DNA from: Mycolicibacter sp. MU0102
Lineage (GTDB): Bacteria > Actinomycetota > Actinomycetes > Mycobacteriales > Mycobacteriaceae
NCBI RefSeq assembly: GCF_963378105.1
Contig: NZ_OY726398.1
Location: 2,232,001-2,296,000, forward strand
Direction of reading: 5' to 3'
Length of the DNA stretch: 64,000 nt
The position numbers and the translations under genes were made by a program. The notes beneath the pieces are model-generated. The model did not search any database, had not been told where the DNA came from, and saw only the letters and a program-made list of their open reading frames with translations. This document shows positions 35,682 to 44,191 of the stretch, piece by piece. Numbering within the stretch: position 1 is the first letter of the stretch; each line of letters opens with the position of its first letter.

Positions 35682-36605
35682 TCACAAACTTTCGGCTCGC
35701 GCTCGTGCGCCGTCCAGCACCGCTTCCATCTCGTCCCAAGTGCGACGGATGATCTCGGCCACCGGCAGAAGATCGACGATCCGGGACGACACTTGGCCGG
35801 TGTTGGCGACGCTGGCCTCCATGTCGCCGTCGAAGTACAGCTCGGTGATTTTGCCCAGCAGCCGCGAATCCGGGTCGTGTGCCGCGACTCTGGCGGCCAG
35901 TCCGGTCCGCAGCACCCGCATGGTCGGGTTGCCGGGGACGTCGAGAAGCACTGTGCCGGAATCGTTTGCGGCCACGATGGCGTCCTTGAAGTTCGCGTGC
36001 ACCGCGGCCTCATGGCTGGCCAGCATCCGGGTGCCCATCTGCACGCCCTCGGCGCCCAACACCAGCGATGCCGCAGCCGACCGGGCATCGCAGATACCAC
36101 CGGCGGCGATGATCGGCACGTCCACGTTCTCGGCGACCAGGGGAAGCAGCACCATGGTTGAGGCGCCCAGCAGTGACTTGAAACCGCCGCCTTCGACGCC
36201 CTCGACCACCAGCGCATCGACACCGGCGTCGGCGGCTTTGAGCGCGCCCTTGAGTGAGCCGACGACGTGGACCACCGTCATGTCGGCGTCGTGCAGCAAT
36301 TTGGTGAACAAGGCCGGGTCACCGGCGGAGGTGAAGACATGGCGCACGCCGGCTTCGGCCAGGGTGTCGACGATCGACGGGTCGCCCTTCCAGCCCTGGA
36401 TCATCAGGTTGGCCGCCACCGGTTTGTCGGTAAGCTCACGCACCCGCTGCAGATCAGCCCGCCCTTCGGGCGTGAGGGTTTCGATCACGCCGAGCCCGCC
36501 GGCCTCGGACACTGCCGCGGCGAGTTCGGCGCGCGCGATGTAGGTCATCGGGGCCTGGACGACGGGGTAGGCGACCCCGAGCAGGGATTGGATGCGGTTG
36601 GCCAC
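35682..36605 (-). CDS. Nitronate monooxygenase-family flavoprotein
   Basis: 307 residues of the 2-nitropropane dioxygenase/nitronate monooxygenase family, FMN-dependent TIM-barrel enzymes that oxidise alkyl nitronates. Blocks visible: YPVVQAPMTYIARAELAAAVSEAGGLGVIE, DALVVEGVEGGG, PIIAAGGICDARSAAASLVLGAEGVQMGTR (phosphate-binding region). ATG 36605 gives the usual length. It lies 50 bases downstream of the alpha/beta hydrolase gene on the same strand. Confidence 0.9.
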   Translation of the reverse strand: MANRIQSLLGVAYPVVQAPMTYIARAELAAAVSEAGGLGVIETLTPEGRADLQRVRELTDKPVAANLMIQGWKGDPSIVDTLAEAGVRHVFTSAGDPALFTKLLHDADMTVVHVVGSLKGALKAADAGVDALVVEGVEGGGFKSLLGASTMVLLPLVAENVDVPIIAAGGICDARSAAASLVLGAEGVQMGTRMLASHEAAVHANFKDAIVAANDSGTVLLDVPGNPTMRVLRTGLAARVAAHDPDSRLLGKITELYFDGDMEASVANTGQVSSRIVDLLPVAEIIRRTWDEMEAVLDGARARAESL

Positions 36606-36655
36606 GGCTTATTCAAGCACCTGTGCCGACTGCTTTACCGGGGCTAGGGGGCTTG

Positions 36656-37456
36656 TTAGGACGCCTCGGCGCGCGCGCTGGGGGCGCTGCCTTCGAGCAG
36701 GACTCGTGCGACGAGCTCGGGGTCGTCGGCCATTGGCACGTGGCCGCACCCGGGCAGTCGGATGTGGCGGGCCTGGGGGAGTCGTTTCTCGGCGATGCGC
36801 GCTTGGTAGGGCAGCAGGATGCGGTCACGTGCGGCCCATGCGACGGTCACCGGGATGTCGGCGGGGATCTCGCGGTCGAACACCTCGGCGGCCGGGAAGA
36901 TCTTCTTCATGGCGGGAATGGCCCGCCGCATGCCGTTGAGGTCGCCCACGAATTCGTCGGCCGGGATCCGCTCGGGGTGGGCCGACACCACCCCGCCCAT
37001 CATGTGCCGTGCGCGCGGCGAACGAGCGAGTCTGGGCACCACGGGTGCCAGCAGGCGGGCGCTGGTTGTCAGGCAGGTGAAGAGTAGACGGATGTAGGCG
37101 AAGTCGATGGCGTTGTGCCAGTACGCCGCGGGGGACAACACGGTCGCGCTCGAGACCAAATTGTCTGCGGCGGCCTCCATTGCGATCCGGCCGCCCAGAG
37201 AGTTCCCGGCGATGTGCGGGCGCTCAAGTCCCAACTGGTCCAAGAGCCCGACCAGTTCGTCGCGCAGGGTTCCCTGTACATCGTTGTTGCGGACCACAAA
37301 GTCATGTGACTCGCCGTGGCCGGGCAGATCGAACAGCACCACGGTGCGGTGATCTGTCAGGTGCTCCAACACCGGATACCAGGCCTGCCTGCGGTGAGTG
37401 ATCCCGTGGACGAGCACCAAGGGCTCACCGGTTCCATGGATCTCGTACTTCAGCAT
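36656..37456 (-). CDS. Alpha/beta hydrolase
   Basis: 266 residues with the alpha/beta hydrolase fold. The oxyanion segment is LVHGITHRRQAW, the nucleophile elbow GNSLGGR (Ser near residue 92), and the catalytic His lies in GCGHVPMADDPELVARVLLE. ATG 37456 has AAGGAG at a good distance; the longer frame to 37714 has no similarity. Probably an esterase or C-C hydrolase; substrate unknown. Confidence 0.88.
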   Translation of the reverse strand: MLKYEIHGTGEPLVLVHGITHRRQAWYPVLEHLTDHRTVVLFDLPGHGESHDFVVRNNDVQGTLRDELVGLLDQLGLERPHIAGNSLGGRIAMEAAADNLVSSATVLSPAAYWHNAIDFAYIRLLFTCLTTSARLLAPVVPRLARSPRARHMMGGVVSAHPERIPADEFVGDLNGMRRAIPAMKKIFPAAEVFDREIPADIPVTVAWAARDRILLPYQARIAEKRLPQARHIRLPGCGHVPMADDPELVARVLLEGSAPSARAEAS

Positions 37457-37589
37457 GTCGGTGCTCCTTCGCGGACGGTGATCTCGCCCTTGGGCAACGG
37501 TAGCCCTGCTGGTGATTCGGTGGGGACCGCGGGGTGGACTGATGGGTCGGGTAGGTGTAGCCCCTTTCGATACGTGGTAACCCTCGTCG

Positions 37590-38339
37590 ATGACTACGTG
37601 GCTGGCGCAGGGATTTTTCAGCGGGACAGGCCAGGGGACTCGCCAGGTCGTGGAGTTGGTGGCGGCGTTCGGGTTGACCGCGCTCATCGGTCTGGAACGT
37701 GAGATCCGAGGCAAAAGCGCGGGGCTCTGTACTCAGACGATTGTCGGCACGTCAGCGGGTTTGATTCTGCTGGTCAGCAAGTACGGGTTCGGCGACGTCA
37801 TCGCCGAGGGCACGGTGATCCTGGACCCGTCGCGGGTTGCGGCGCAGATTGTGTCGGGGATCGGCTTTCTGGGTGCGGGCCTGATCATCACCCGCCGTGG
37901 CGCGGTGATCGGGCTTACCACCGCGGCGGCCATCTGGGAGTCAGCAGCGATCGGGATGGCCGCCGCTGCGGGGCTGCTGCTGTTGGCCGTCGTGGTGACC
38001 ATGCTGCATTTCGTGATCGTGATCGGGATCGCGCCGTCGGTTCGAAGAATGGCGACCCGATTGCCGGGCTCGGTACGGGTGCATGTGATCTACCAGGACG
38101 GCCGGGGGATATTGCGGAAGCTATTGGAGGCGTGCGATCTGCACAACTGGCATCTGACTTCGTTGGTCACCGATGCACCGGCGATGGCGTCCGTGCCACT
38201 TGGACAACACACCGAGAGTGTCGATCACGTCGGTGTCACGATGACCTTGTCGGGTCCCCGCGTTGTCGAGGCAACGCGAATACTCGCTGATTTCGAGGGT
38301 GTCACCCGGATCGATCAGATCCATGACGACGCCGATTGA
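37590..38339 (+). CDS. MgtC/SapB-family membrane protein
   Basis: 249 residues. The first 140 contain four or five membrane helices with the family blocks LIGLEREIRGKSAGLCTQTIVGTSA and VSGIGFLGAGLIITRRG. The C-terminal 100 residues form a soluble ACT-like domain (VRVHVIYQDGRGILRKLLEACD). MgtC proteins help mycobacteria and other pathogens grow at low magnesium. ATG 37590 was used; no magnesium riboswitch was evident upstream. Confidence 0.9.
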   Translation: MTTWLAQGFFSGTGQGTRQVVELVAAFGLTALIGLEREIRGKSAGLCTQTIVGTSAGLILLVSKYGFGDVIAEGTVILDPSRVAAQIVSGIGFLGAGLIITRRGAVIGLTTAAAIWESAAIGMAAAAGLLLLAVVVTMLHFVIVIGIAPSVRRMATRLPGSVRVHVIYQDGRGILRKLLEACDLHNWHLTSLVTDAPAMASVPLGQHTESVDHVGVTMTLSGPRVVEATRILADFEGVTRIDQIHDDAD

Positions 38340-38351
38340 CGTCACGTGACG
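38340..38351. promoter_or_regulatory. Palindrome CGTCACGTGACG
   Basis: Perfect 12-base palindrome immediately after the mgtC stop and about 80 bases ahead of the CBM2-like gene. It shares half-sites with the two CGTCACAGTGACG elements at 42786 and 44902 but lacks the central base. A protein-binding role is a guess. Confidence 0.3.
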
Positions 38352-38431
38352 GTTTCAGTTGGGCAAAGGTACTGCAGGCTACCCGGGGCGGCAGGGGAGA
38401 TCTCGCCCGTTCGGCTTTAGGGTTGGCTGTT

Positions 38432-38863
38432 ATGGCCGCCGTATCCCACAGTCGCGTGAAACGCTGGTGCACAGCGCTTCACGTTGCCGTGGCGGCAGCC
38501 ATGGTGGTCATCCTCGGATTCGCGACCACCGCAGTGGCTCATGCAGCCGCGGCAACCGCGACATTGTCGGTGACCTCGACGTGGCAGACCGGCTTCATCG
38601 CGCGCTTCACCATCACCAACTGGAGCACGGTGCCGATGACCGATTGGCGGCTTGAATTCGACCTGCCGGCCAATGAATCCATCTCGCACGCGTGGAACAG
38701 CAGTGTCGGCCGATCCGGCACGCACTATGTGCTGGCCCCGGCGAACTGGAATCGGATCATCGCGCCAGGCGGTACCGCCAGGGGAGGCTTTCGGGGCGTG
38801 GTGTCGGGGACGTACTCGCCACCGGTGAATTGCATGCTCAACAGGCAGTTGCTCTGCAGCTAG
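38432..38863 (+). CDS. Secreted CBM2-like carbohydrate-binding protein
   Basis: 143 residues with a signal peptide (hydrophobic segment about residues 16-38, cleavage after AHA) and one domain resembling carbohydrate-binding module family 2: TWQTGFIARFTITNWSTVPMTDWRLEFDLP and HYVLAPANWNRIIAPGGTA, with tryptophans in the usual places. No catalytic domain is attached. Two cysteines at the end (NCMLNRQLLCS) could form a disulphide. ATG 38432 was used. Possible role: binding cellulose-like polysaccharide outside the cell. Confidence 0.8.
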   Translation: MAAVSHSRVKRWCTALHVAVAAAMVVILGFATTAVAHAAAATATLSVTSTWQTGFIARFTITNWSTVPMTDWRLEFDLPANESISHAWNSSVGRSGTHYVLAPANWNRIIAPGGTARGGFRGVVSGTYSPPVNCMLNRQLLCS

Positions 38864-38871
38864 AGGTTGGT

Positions 38872-39438
38872 TCAGTCGTGCTTGGCTTCGTAGCGCAGCA
38901 GGACCGGGCCGCCGGGGAATGTGCGGTTCTCCAGCAGTCGCAGCGAGATCCATGACGGCAGGGTCGGGAAGAACGGGATGCCGCCGCCGACGGCGGTGGG
39001 GGCGATCACAATCCGGTATTCGTCCACCAGTCCGGCCTGCACGATCGGTGCGGCCAGCGTCGCGCCGGCCACCTCCAGGTTGCCGTCGGTTTCGGCCTTC
39101 AACTTCGTCACCACTTCGACCGGGTCGCCGCGCTCCAGCCGGGAATTCCAACCGACCGACTCCAGGGTTCGTGAGAACACGACCTTGGGCATAGCGCGCC
39201 AGATGCGGGCGAAGTCGACGATCAACGGGGGAGCGTCCGGATCCTCATCGGCCGTCGGCCAGTACGCCGACATCAGTTCGTAGAGCCGCCGCCCGTAGAA
39301 CGACAGCGCGGTCTCGCGCTCGAAGTCGTTCCAGTACTGGTGCAGTTCGTCGCTCGGTTCGCTCCAGTCAATGCTGCCTTGCGCGTCGGCGATGTAGCCG
39401 TCCACCGACACGGTGAAGCCGTAGATGAGCTTGCCCAT
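38872..39438 (-). CDS. Dihydrofolate reductase-like (RibD C-terminal) protein
   Basis: 188 residues of the RibD C-terminal/DHFR-like family. It begins LIYGFTVSVDGYIADAQGSIDW and contains FYGRRLYELM and LAAPIVQAGLVDEYRIVIAPTAVGGG, all characteristic. Such proteins are putative NADPH-dependent reductases with unknown substrates; it is not the housekeeping DHFR. ATG 39438 was used. It converges on the CBM2-like gene with an eight-base gap. Confidence 0.88.
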   Translation of the reverse strand: MGKLIYGFTVSVDGYIADAQGSIDWSEPSDELHQYWNDFERETALSFYGRRLYELMSAYWPTADEDPDAPPLIVDFARIWRAMPKVVFSRTLESVGWNSRLERGDPVEVVTKLKAETDGNLEVAGATLAAPIVQAGLVDEYRIVIAPTAVGGGIPFFPTLPSWISLRLLENRTFPGGPVLLRYEAKHD

Positions 39439-39542
39439 GGAGACCAGTGTGCACCGCAGAGACGGTCGGGAATGCTGCGCCGCAGCGGGTCGTTATCGCG
39501 ATCGTTCGCATTCGGCCAACGGATCAGCACCGCGGAGGGATT

Positions 39543-40466
39543 ATGGCTGCCCAGCAATCATCACACCGGGGAGGCATTCTCGTCATCGGAGCCGGCGAGC
39601 TCGGCGGCAGCGTGGTCGCCGCACTGACTCACCGGGACGACGCACCACCGGTGACGGTGCTGCTGCGGCCGTCGGACACGCCCCGGCATGCCCAGCTACG
39701 CGATGAGTTCGCGGCCCGCGGCGTCGGTATCGTCGAGGCGGACGTTGCGACGGCGACGGCGGCTGAGCTGTCGACAGTGCTTAGACAGTTCCACACGGTG
39801 GTGAGCTGCATCGGATTCGCGGCGGGGGCGGGAATCCAATGCAAGATCACCGAGGCCGCGTTGGCGGCGCGGGTTCCGCGATACTTCCCGTGGCAGTTCG
39901 GCGTCGACTACGACGCCATCGGACGCGACAGTCCTCAGAACCTGTTCAACGAACAACTCGACGTGCGCGACATGCTGCGTGCCCAGAGCACCACCGAATG
40001 GGTGATCGTGTCGACTGGCATGTTCACCAGCTTCCTCTTCGAACCCGAGTTCGGCGTCGTCGATCTCACCACCAATACCGTTAATGCGCTAGGCAGTTGG
40101 GATACGGAAGTCACCGTCACCACTGCCGAGGACATCGGCGCACTCACTGCGGAGATCATCCAGACCCGCCCGCGTATCGCGAACCAAGTCGTCTATGTCG
40201 CCGGCGACACGATCACATACCGAGAACTCGCCGAGATTGTCGGACGGGCCAGGGGAGTCCAGGTCATCCGCAATGAATGGACCGTCGCGCATCTATTGCT
40301 CGACCTCGACCGAAACCCCGACGATGGACTACGGAAGTACCGTGCGGTGTTCGCTCAGGGCAAGGGCGTCGCGTGGCCGAAAGCCGGTACGTTCAACGTC
40401 ACCCGTGGCATCCCAACCATGACCACTGAGGAGTGGGCGAGCAAGCACCTCGGTGCGAGACATTAA
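39543..40466 (+). CDS. NmrA/isoflavone reductase-like NAD(P)-binding protein
   Basis: 307 residues, similar to aromatic alcohol reductase/isoflavone reductase-type atypical SDRs. The dinucleotide motif is LVIGAGELGGSVVAAL near residue 12; CIGFAAGAGIQCKITEAALAARVPRYFPWQFGVDYD is the family core. ATG 39543 is preceded by GCGGAGGG; the longer frame to 39447 is not supported. Substrate unknown. Confidence 0.83.
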   Translation: MAAQQSSHRGGILVIGAGELGGSVVAALTHRDDAPPVTVLLRPSDTPRHAQLRDEFAARGVGIVEADVATATAAELSTVLRQFHTVVSCIGFAAGAGIQCKITEAALAARVPRYFPWQFGVDYDAIGRDSPQNLFNEQLDVRDMLRAQSTTEWVIVSTGMFTSFLFEPEFGVVDLTTNTVNALGSWDTEVTVTTAEDIGALTAEIIQTRPRIANQVVYVAGDTITYRELAEIVGRARGVQVIRNEWTVAHLLLDLDRNPDDGLRKYRAVFAQGKGVAWPKAGTFNVTRGIPTMTTEEWASKHLGARH

Positions 40467-40516
40467 AGCTGGGAAATGTTGCCTCATGCCGCCCGCGGCA
40501 AGCGGAGAATTGCCGC

Positions 40517-40663
40517 ATGTCGCTCGCGCTCTGGATCATCGCTGCCGTGCTCGCCGTCGGAACGATCGCGGGCGGCCTGATGCGGATGCGGGTGTGGTTA
40601 CAGAGGCCGGTGCCGCCTGAGGTGATCGAGGCTGCGCACCGCGATGACGCCGAGGACGATTAG
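40517..40663 (+). CDS. Small single-pass membrane protein
   Basis: 48 residues with one helix (residues 3-22, LALWIIAAVLAVGTIAGGLM) and a short acidic tail (EAAHRDDAEDD). AGCGGAGAA precedes ATG 40517. Function unknown. Confidence 0.5.
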   Translation: MSLALWIIAAVLAVGTIAGGLMRMRVWLQRPVPPEVIEAAHRDDAEDD

Positions 40664-40687
40664 CCAGCGATAGCGGGGCTCAAATGT

Positions 40688-41239
40688 TCACTTCAATGGC
40701 TCGGGCGTGAAGGTGACGTCGACACCGCCCACGGTCATCGTCACCTGGCCCTCCATCACCATTACCTGCGCCGAGACCCGTCTATCGACGGTCTGAGCCA
40801 GTTGCTGCACCGGCGCGTGCGGTATCTGCAGCACTGACAGGTTCGGCAGCCCGGCCACTTTGGGGCCGACGGTGCGCCACCAGGTGGCCACGCCGGCGGC
40901 GAACGGGAACAGCAGCACCTGGTCGCCCTGGCCGGCCGCCTTGCCCAAAGCGCGTTCGTCGGGCTGGCCGACGTTGATCCACTCGAGGATCCGGCCGGTG
41001 TAGTCGGTGAGCGCCAAGTCCGGTACGCCAGGGGTGGATAGGCCCGGCCCAAACGCCAACTCACCGTCGACGTCGGCGAGTCGGTGCGCGCGAAGCCCAA
41101 AGGACAACAGCCGCACCACCATGCGCTCATCATTCTCACTGGGGTGACGGGCCACGGTCAGTGCGTGATCGGCGTAGTAACCGTGATCGACATCGGAGAC
41201 GCCAAGTTCGACTTTGAATACCGTTGCGGAAAGGGCCAC
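40688..41239 (-). CDS. YaeQ-family protein
   Basis: 183 residues of the YaeQ family, whose fold resembles a nuclease but whose function is uncertain. Family blocks are visible: ALSATVFKVELGVSDVDHGYYADHALTVARHPSENDERMVVRLLSF and EWINVGQPDERALGKAAGQ. I chose GTG 41239 because the family begins there; the frame continues upstream to 41329. It lies downstream of the lipase gene on the same strand with a gap of about 90 bases. Confidence 0.87.
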   Translation of the reverse strand: MALSATVFKVELGVSDVDHGYYADHALTVARHPSENDERMVVRLLSFGLRAHRLADVDGELAFGPGLSTPGVPDLALTDYTGRILEWINVGQPDERALGKAAGQGDQVLLFPFAAGVATWWRTVGPKVAGLPNLSVLQIPHAPVQQLAQTVDRRVSAQVMVMEGQVTMTVGGVDVTFTPEPLK

Positions 41240-41332
41240 GTCATAGTGTCCACCCAGGTGGTATCGCCAGCGCAATCGGCCCGCTTTGAGCGTTGTGCTT
41301 GCCGTCAGGTCAGCGTAGAGAGCGAGCAATCA

Positions 41333-42232
41333 TCACTTGGTGAAGGCTGCGCCCACAAAGGACGAAATTCGCCGCCTGGCTTCTTTCGAATCTGGTGCGG
41401 GTAAAAGGATGAAACCGTGGAACCCGCCGGCTATCTCGACAAGTGTCGCGTCTACACCGGCGGAGCGCATGCGGGTCGAGACATTGCGGGAGTCATCGAG
41501 TAGACAATCGTGGGTACCGACGACGATCAGTGTGGGGGGAAAGTCGGCAAACGAGCCGTACAGCGGCGACAGTAGAGGCATCTTCAGATCCAGGTCACCC
41601 GCATAGGCCAGCGCACTACGCGAAAGACCCTCGCGGGACAGCAGATCTCGGTGTTCATTCGACACGAAGCTGTCGGAGCTGTTGGTGAGGTCAGCCCACG
41701 GGAACATCGTCACCAGAGCCTTCGGCGCGTCTCCGCCTTGGTCCAGAACCCGTCGCACCAGGGACATAGCCAGTCCACCTCCGGCAGACTCCCCAACAAT
41801 GACCGTGGGGCGGTCACGTGCTACCTCCGAGTAAACCGCCCACACATCATCGAGGGCCGCGGGGAATGGATGCTCTGGTGCAAGTCGGTAATCGACACTC
41901 ACCAGTTCCGCACTGCTGGACCGGGCCAGCCCGCTGTGGGCACGGGCCGCCAAAGAACTACCGGCAACGAATGCCCCACCGTGTACGTGGAAGATCAGCC
42001 CCGCGCCCGCCCGGGCGGGACGGAACCACCGAACTGGCACGCCGGCCACCGTGGCGGTGGTCTCCTGGACGCCGCGCACCCTCCGCTGGCGCGACTCCAT
42101 CGATTGGGTGATCTTGCGTGTTCTGCCTACGTCGTGAGCTCCGCCTGTATGCGATGCCGCCAACAGCACGAGCTTTTGCAGAGCGGCCAGCCGTAGACTC
42201 GCGCGGTGCGACTTGGGTTCAGACAGGTTCAC
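41333..42232 (-). CDS. Hormone-sensitive-lipase-family esterase
   Basis: 299 residues of the alpha/beta hydrolase HSL (family IV) type, like mycobacterial LipH/LipW. The oxyanion motif is FHVHGGAFVAG, the nucleophile VIVGESAGGGLA, the acid in VGTHDCLLDD and the His in GGFHGFILLP. ATG 42232 overlaps the small membrane protein stop as ATGA, so the two are coupled. Substrate probably a short or medium acyl ester. Confidence 0.9.
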   Translation of the reverse strand: MNLSEPKSHRASLRLAALQKLVLLAASHTGGAHDVGRTRKITQSMESRQRRVRGVQETTATVAGVPVRWFRPARAGAGLIFHVHGGAFVAGSSLAARAHSGLARSSSAELVSVDYRLAPEHPFPAALDDVWAVYSEVARDRPTVIVGESAGGGLAMSLVRRVLDQGGDAPKALVTMFPWADLTNSSDSFVSNEHRDLLSREGLSRSALAYAGDLDLKMPLLSPLYGSFADFPPTLIVVGTHDCLLDDSRNVSTRMRSAGVDATLVEIAGGFHGFILLPAPDSKEARRRISSFVGAAFTK

Positions 42233-42438
42233 GCGATGCTGCTGAAAATCGCCGCAACTAGCCCGCCCAGGATCAGCACGCCAACGATGACTGCGGCGAA
42301 GATCGCGCGGCGGCGTCGGTGCCGGCGGGCGCTGTCGATCGCCACAGCGATGATGACGAGGATCAACGCTGGATAGACCAACAGTCCGACTGTCAGCATC
42401 GCCGCTTCACCGGTGCTGGCCAGAGTCACTTCGTGCAT
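42229..42438 (-). CDS. Small two-helix membrane protein
   Basis: 69 residues with two membrane helices (about 14-34 and 45-66) separated by a very basic turn (DSARRHRRRRA). It is translationally coupled to the downstream lipase and may anchor or regulate it. ATG 42438 is the start. Not a recognised family. Confidence 0.6.
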   Translation of the reverse strand: MHEVTLASTGEAAMLTVGLLVYPALILVIIAVAIDSARRHRRRRAIFAAVIVGVLILGGLVAAIFSSIA

Positions 42439-42492
42439 GCGGTGAGCCTACGGGGGAACGGAAGCATCTCGCCGTTGGTCAACAAACTGACA

Positions 42493-42506
42493 TAATGTAC
42501 GTTATC
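42493..42506. promoter_or_regulatory. Palindrome ATAATGTACGTTAT upstream of lipase operon
   Basis: Near-perfect palindrome (ATAA-N-GTAC-N-TTAT), 55 bases upstream of the small membrane protein start on the minus strand, in a locally AT-rich patch. Likely operator or promoter element; regulator unknown. Confidence 0.4.
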
Positions 42507-42785
42507 GGCGTTAGCGATACCTGCTGGAAGGGGCTGGGTCAGATCGGCATCGCCAGCTTTCCTTGTATCGCGCGGCGCCGCCCATTGAATGACGTTATGC
42601 CTACCCATCACCCGTCTCGGTTCTGGTGTGCAAACCCCACGAGCGTCGCGGCCGCCGGCCGCGCCGCCAAGGATCCCGCGCCGGTGCGTCGGCGCCTCGG
42701 ATACGCGCGCCGCTATTCACGGCACGACGCCGGCCGCAACTGACCCAAAGTCACCCCCGCCTCACCCCTGCCGCACATGGCAATA

Positions 42786-42798
42786 CGTCACAGTGACG
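42786..42798. promoter_or_regulatory. Palindrome CGTCACAGTGACG, copy 1
   Basis: Perfect 6-1-6 inverted repeat. The surrounding bases ATACGTCACAGTGACG recur at 44900-44914. Copy 1 lies between the SRPBCC gene end and the lipase operon promoter region. Candidate binding site for the TetR protein encoded at 43443-44165. Confidence 0.45.
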
Positions 42799-42858
42799 AA
42801 ATGATTGAGTATGCCCGGTGTGCCCTATCGACGCGAAATCACTTCTCGGAGTGGCGAA

Positions 42859-43389
42859 TCAGGCCTGAGGCGTATCGGAGCTACCAAGGGTGCGCATCGT
42901 CCGTGCCAGCCGCCGGTGACGATGGGCGAAGAAGTGCCCGAGGACGGTGTTCACCAGGGTGCTTGATCCAGGGATGAGTCCTAAGAACGCCCGTGGGGCT
43001 ACCGTGATCTCGTCGGTGACGAGGGTCTGCTCACCAGCGGTACCGTCCGTGGGTTCCAAGGTGCGGTGATGCACCCAAATGCGCATGCCGGTCATTCGAG
43101 ACTCTTCTCGGAACATCCGACCCGGCTCGATCCTGGCGATGGTGATGTCGTCGACACCGACCGGGATGACCCCGAAGAGCAACAGCCAGCTTCGACCGAT
43201 CCGGGTTCCGGGTGTCACGTCGGCGATGGAATTGCCACGGAAGCTGCGCGGCATGGTCATCTTGAGATACGGACCCATTTCGTCGTTGATCCCGTCCTGC
43301 GAGGTGATCCGCCGCCACACCGCATCGGCCGGGCAGTCGATCACGCTGGCTGTGCGGATTACCTGTTCATCGGTGCGAGCCGATCTCAT
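42859..43389 (-). CDS. SRPBCC-family (polyketide cyclase/START-like) protein
   Basis: 176 residues with the START/Bet v1-like fold pattern: TASVIDCPADAVWRRITSQDGI at the N-terminus and a C-terminal amphipathic helix (STLVNTVLGHFFAHRHRRLARTM). Such proteins bind hydrophobic ligands. ATG 43389 has AGAGGA upstream and is preferred to the longer frame to 43437. It is divergent from the TetR gene and probably controlled by it. Confidence 0.8.
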   Translation of the reverse strand: MRSARTDEQVIRTASVIDCPADAVWRRITSQDGINDEMGPYLKMTMPRSFRGNSIADVTPGTRIGRSWLLLFGVIPVGVDDITIARIEPGRMFREESRMTGMRIWVHHRTLEPTDGTAGEQTLVTDEITVAPRAFLGLIPGSSTLVNTVLGHFFAHRHRRLARTMRTLGSSDTPQA

Positions 43390-43442
43390 GTCGTTCCTCT
43401 GTGGGCTTGATTGGCGTGCTTGATCTGGGTTACGCAAGGCTG

Positions 43443-44165
43443 TTGTGGGACGCCGAGCAACCTCTCGCCGTTGTTAGGATCACCTCAATACTGAGGCGAA
43501 TTCCTTGGTTTGACTACTCGCATTTCGGCAGGAGTCCAGCAATCGCTCCACCAGACCGGTATCGCCGCCGTAAGCAGCCGAAACAGGCCCGCGCCAAGGA
43601 GACTCGGCAACGCGTACTCGATGCTGCCGCTCAAGTTTTCTCCGAGCGCGGGTATTCGGCAAGCACGACTAACCGCATCGCTGAGTATGCGCAGCTGTCC
43701 ATCGGTTCGCTGTATCAGTACTTCCCGAACAAGGATGCGATCCTGCGCGCCCTGATGGACCAGCACGTCGAGGCGGGTATGGAACTGCTGGTCCAACGCA
43801 CCGCCGACGGCTTGCCGGACCGTCTTGAGGACACACTTCGAGTCTTCGTCCGCTCGGCCATCGACAACCATTGCGAAGACCCGGGGTTGCATCGAGTGCT
43901 CTTCGAGGAAGCGCCGCGATCCCCCGAGTTCCTCGAGCACCTGCACCATCTCGAACGCAAGGCGATCGCGTCCACCGCACAGCTACTCGCTGCGTACCCA
44001 GAGGTGAGCGTCAGCGATCCCACGACCGCCGCACAGGTCATCGTCGCCACCATCGAAGCGCTGGTCCACCGACTTATCGCGACACCCACCCCGGTTGCCG
44101 CCGACGTAGCCGAAGACGCGATCGTCACGATGCTCTGCAGCTACCTTGCCGGCGCCACCAGGTGA
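43443..44165 (+). CDS. TetR-family regulator, start uncertain
   Basis: TetR protein. The helix-turn-helix is RVLDAAAQVFSERGYSASTTNRIAEYAQLSIGSLYQYFPNKDAIL and the C-terminal ligand domain has normal length. The last canonical start before it is TTG 43443, giving a 45-residue extension with no family similarity that runs through a palindrome. An in-frame ATC at 43542 is preceded by AGGAG with seven-base spacing and would give a normal 207-residue TetR. I give 43443 as the conservative start but think 43542 likely. Divergent from the SRPBCC gene. Confidence 0.82.
   Translation: MWDAEQPLAVVRITSILRRIPWFDYSHFGRSPAIAPPDRYRRRKQPKQARAKETRQRVLDAAAQVFSERGYSASTTNRIAEYAQLSIGSLYQYFPNKDAILRALMDQHVEAGMELLVQRTADGLPDRLEDTLRVFVRSAIDNHCEDPGLHRVLFEEAPRSPEFLEHLHHLERKAIASTAQLLAAYPEVSVSDPTTAAQVIVATIEALVHRLIATPTPVAADVAEDAIVTMLCSYLAGATR
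43483..43496. promoter_or_regulatory. Palindrome CCTCAATACTGAGG in TetR/SRPBCC divergent region
   Basis: Five-base arms CCTCA/TGAGG around four central bases. It lies 94 bases upstream of the SRPBCC start and just ahead of the TetR DNA-binding domain coding sequence. If the TetR gene starts at 43542 it falls in the divergent spacer, as expected for an autoregulatory operator. Confidence 0.4.
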
Positions 44166-44191
44166 TTTCCTAGACGGACGGCGGCCCGAAA

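Larger units (their letters stand above)
42439..42858. other. Intergenic region with two palindromes
   Basis: About 420 bases with no convincing gene. A short frame from ATG 42495 (82 codons) has atypical composition and no similarity I recognise. The stretch contains the palindromes at 42493-42506 and 42786-42798 and is probably the control region of the lipase operon on the minus strand. Confidence 0.4.

Noticed and set aside
37457..37589. Magnesium riboswitch ahead of mgtC
   Set aside because: The 133-base leader shows no convincing paired elements of the M-box or YkoK type.
42495..42743. Possible 82-residue protein in an intergenic region
   Set aside because: Composition unlike neighbouring genes, no clear ribosome-binding site and no recognised family.
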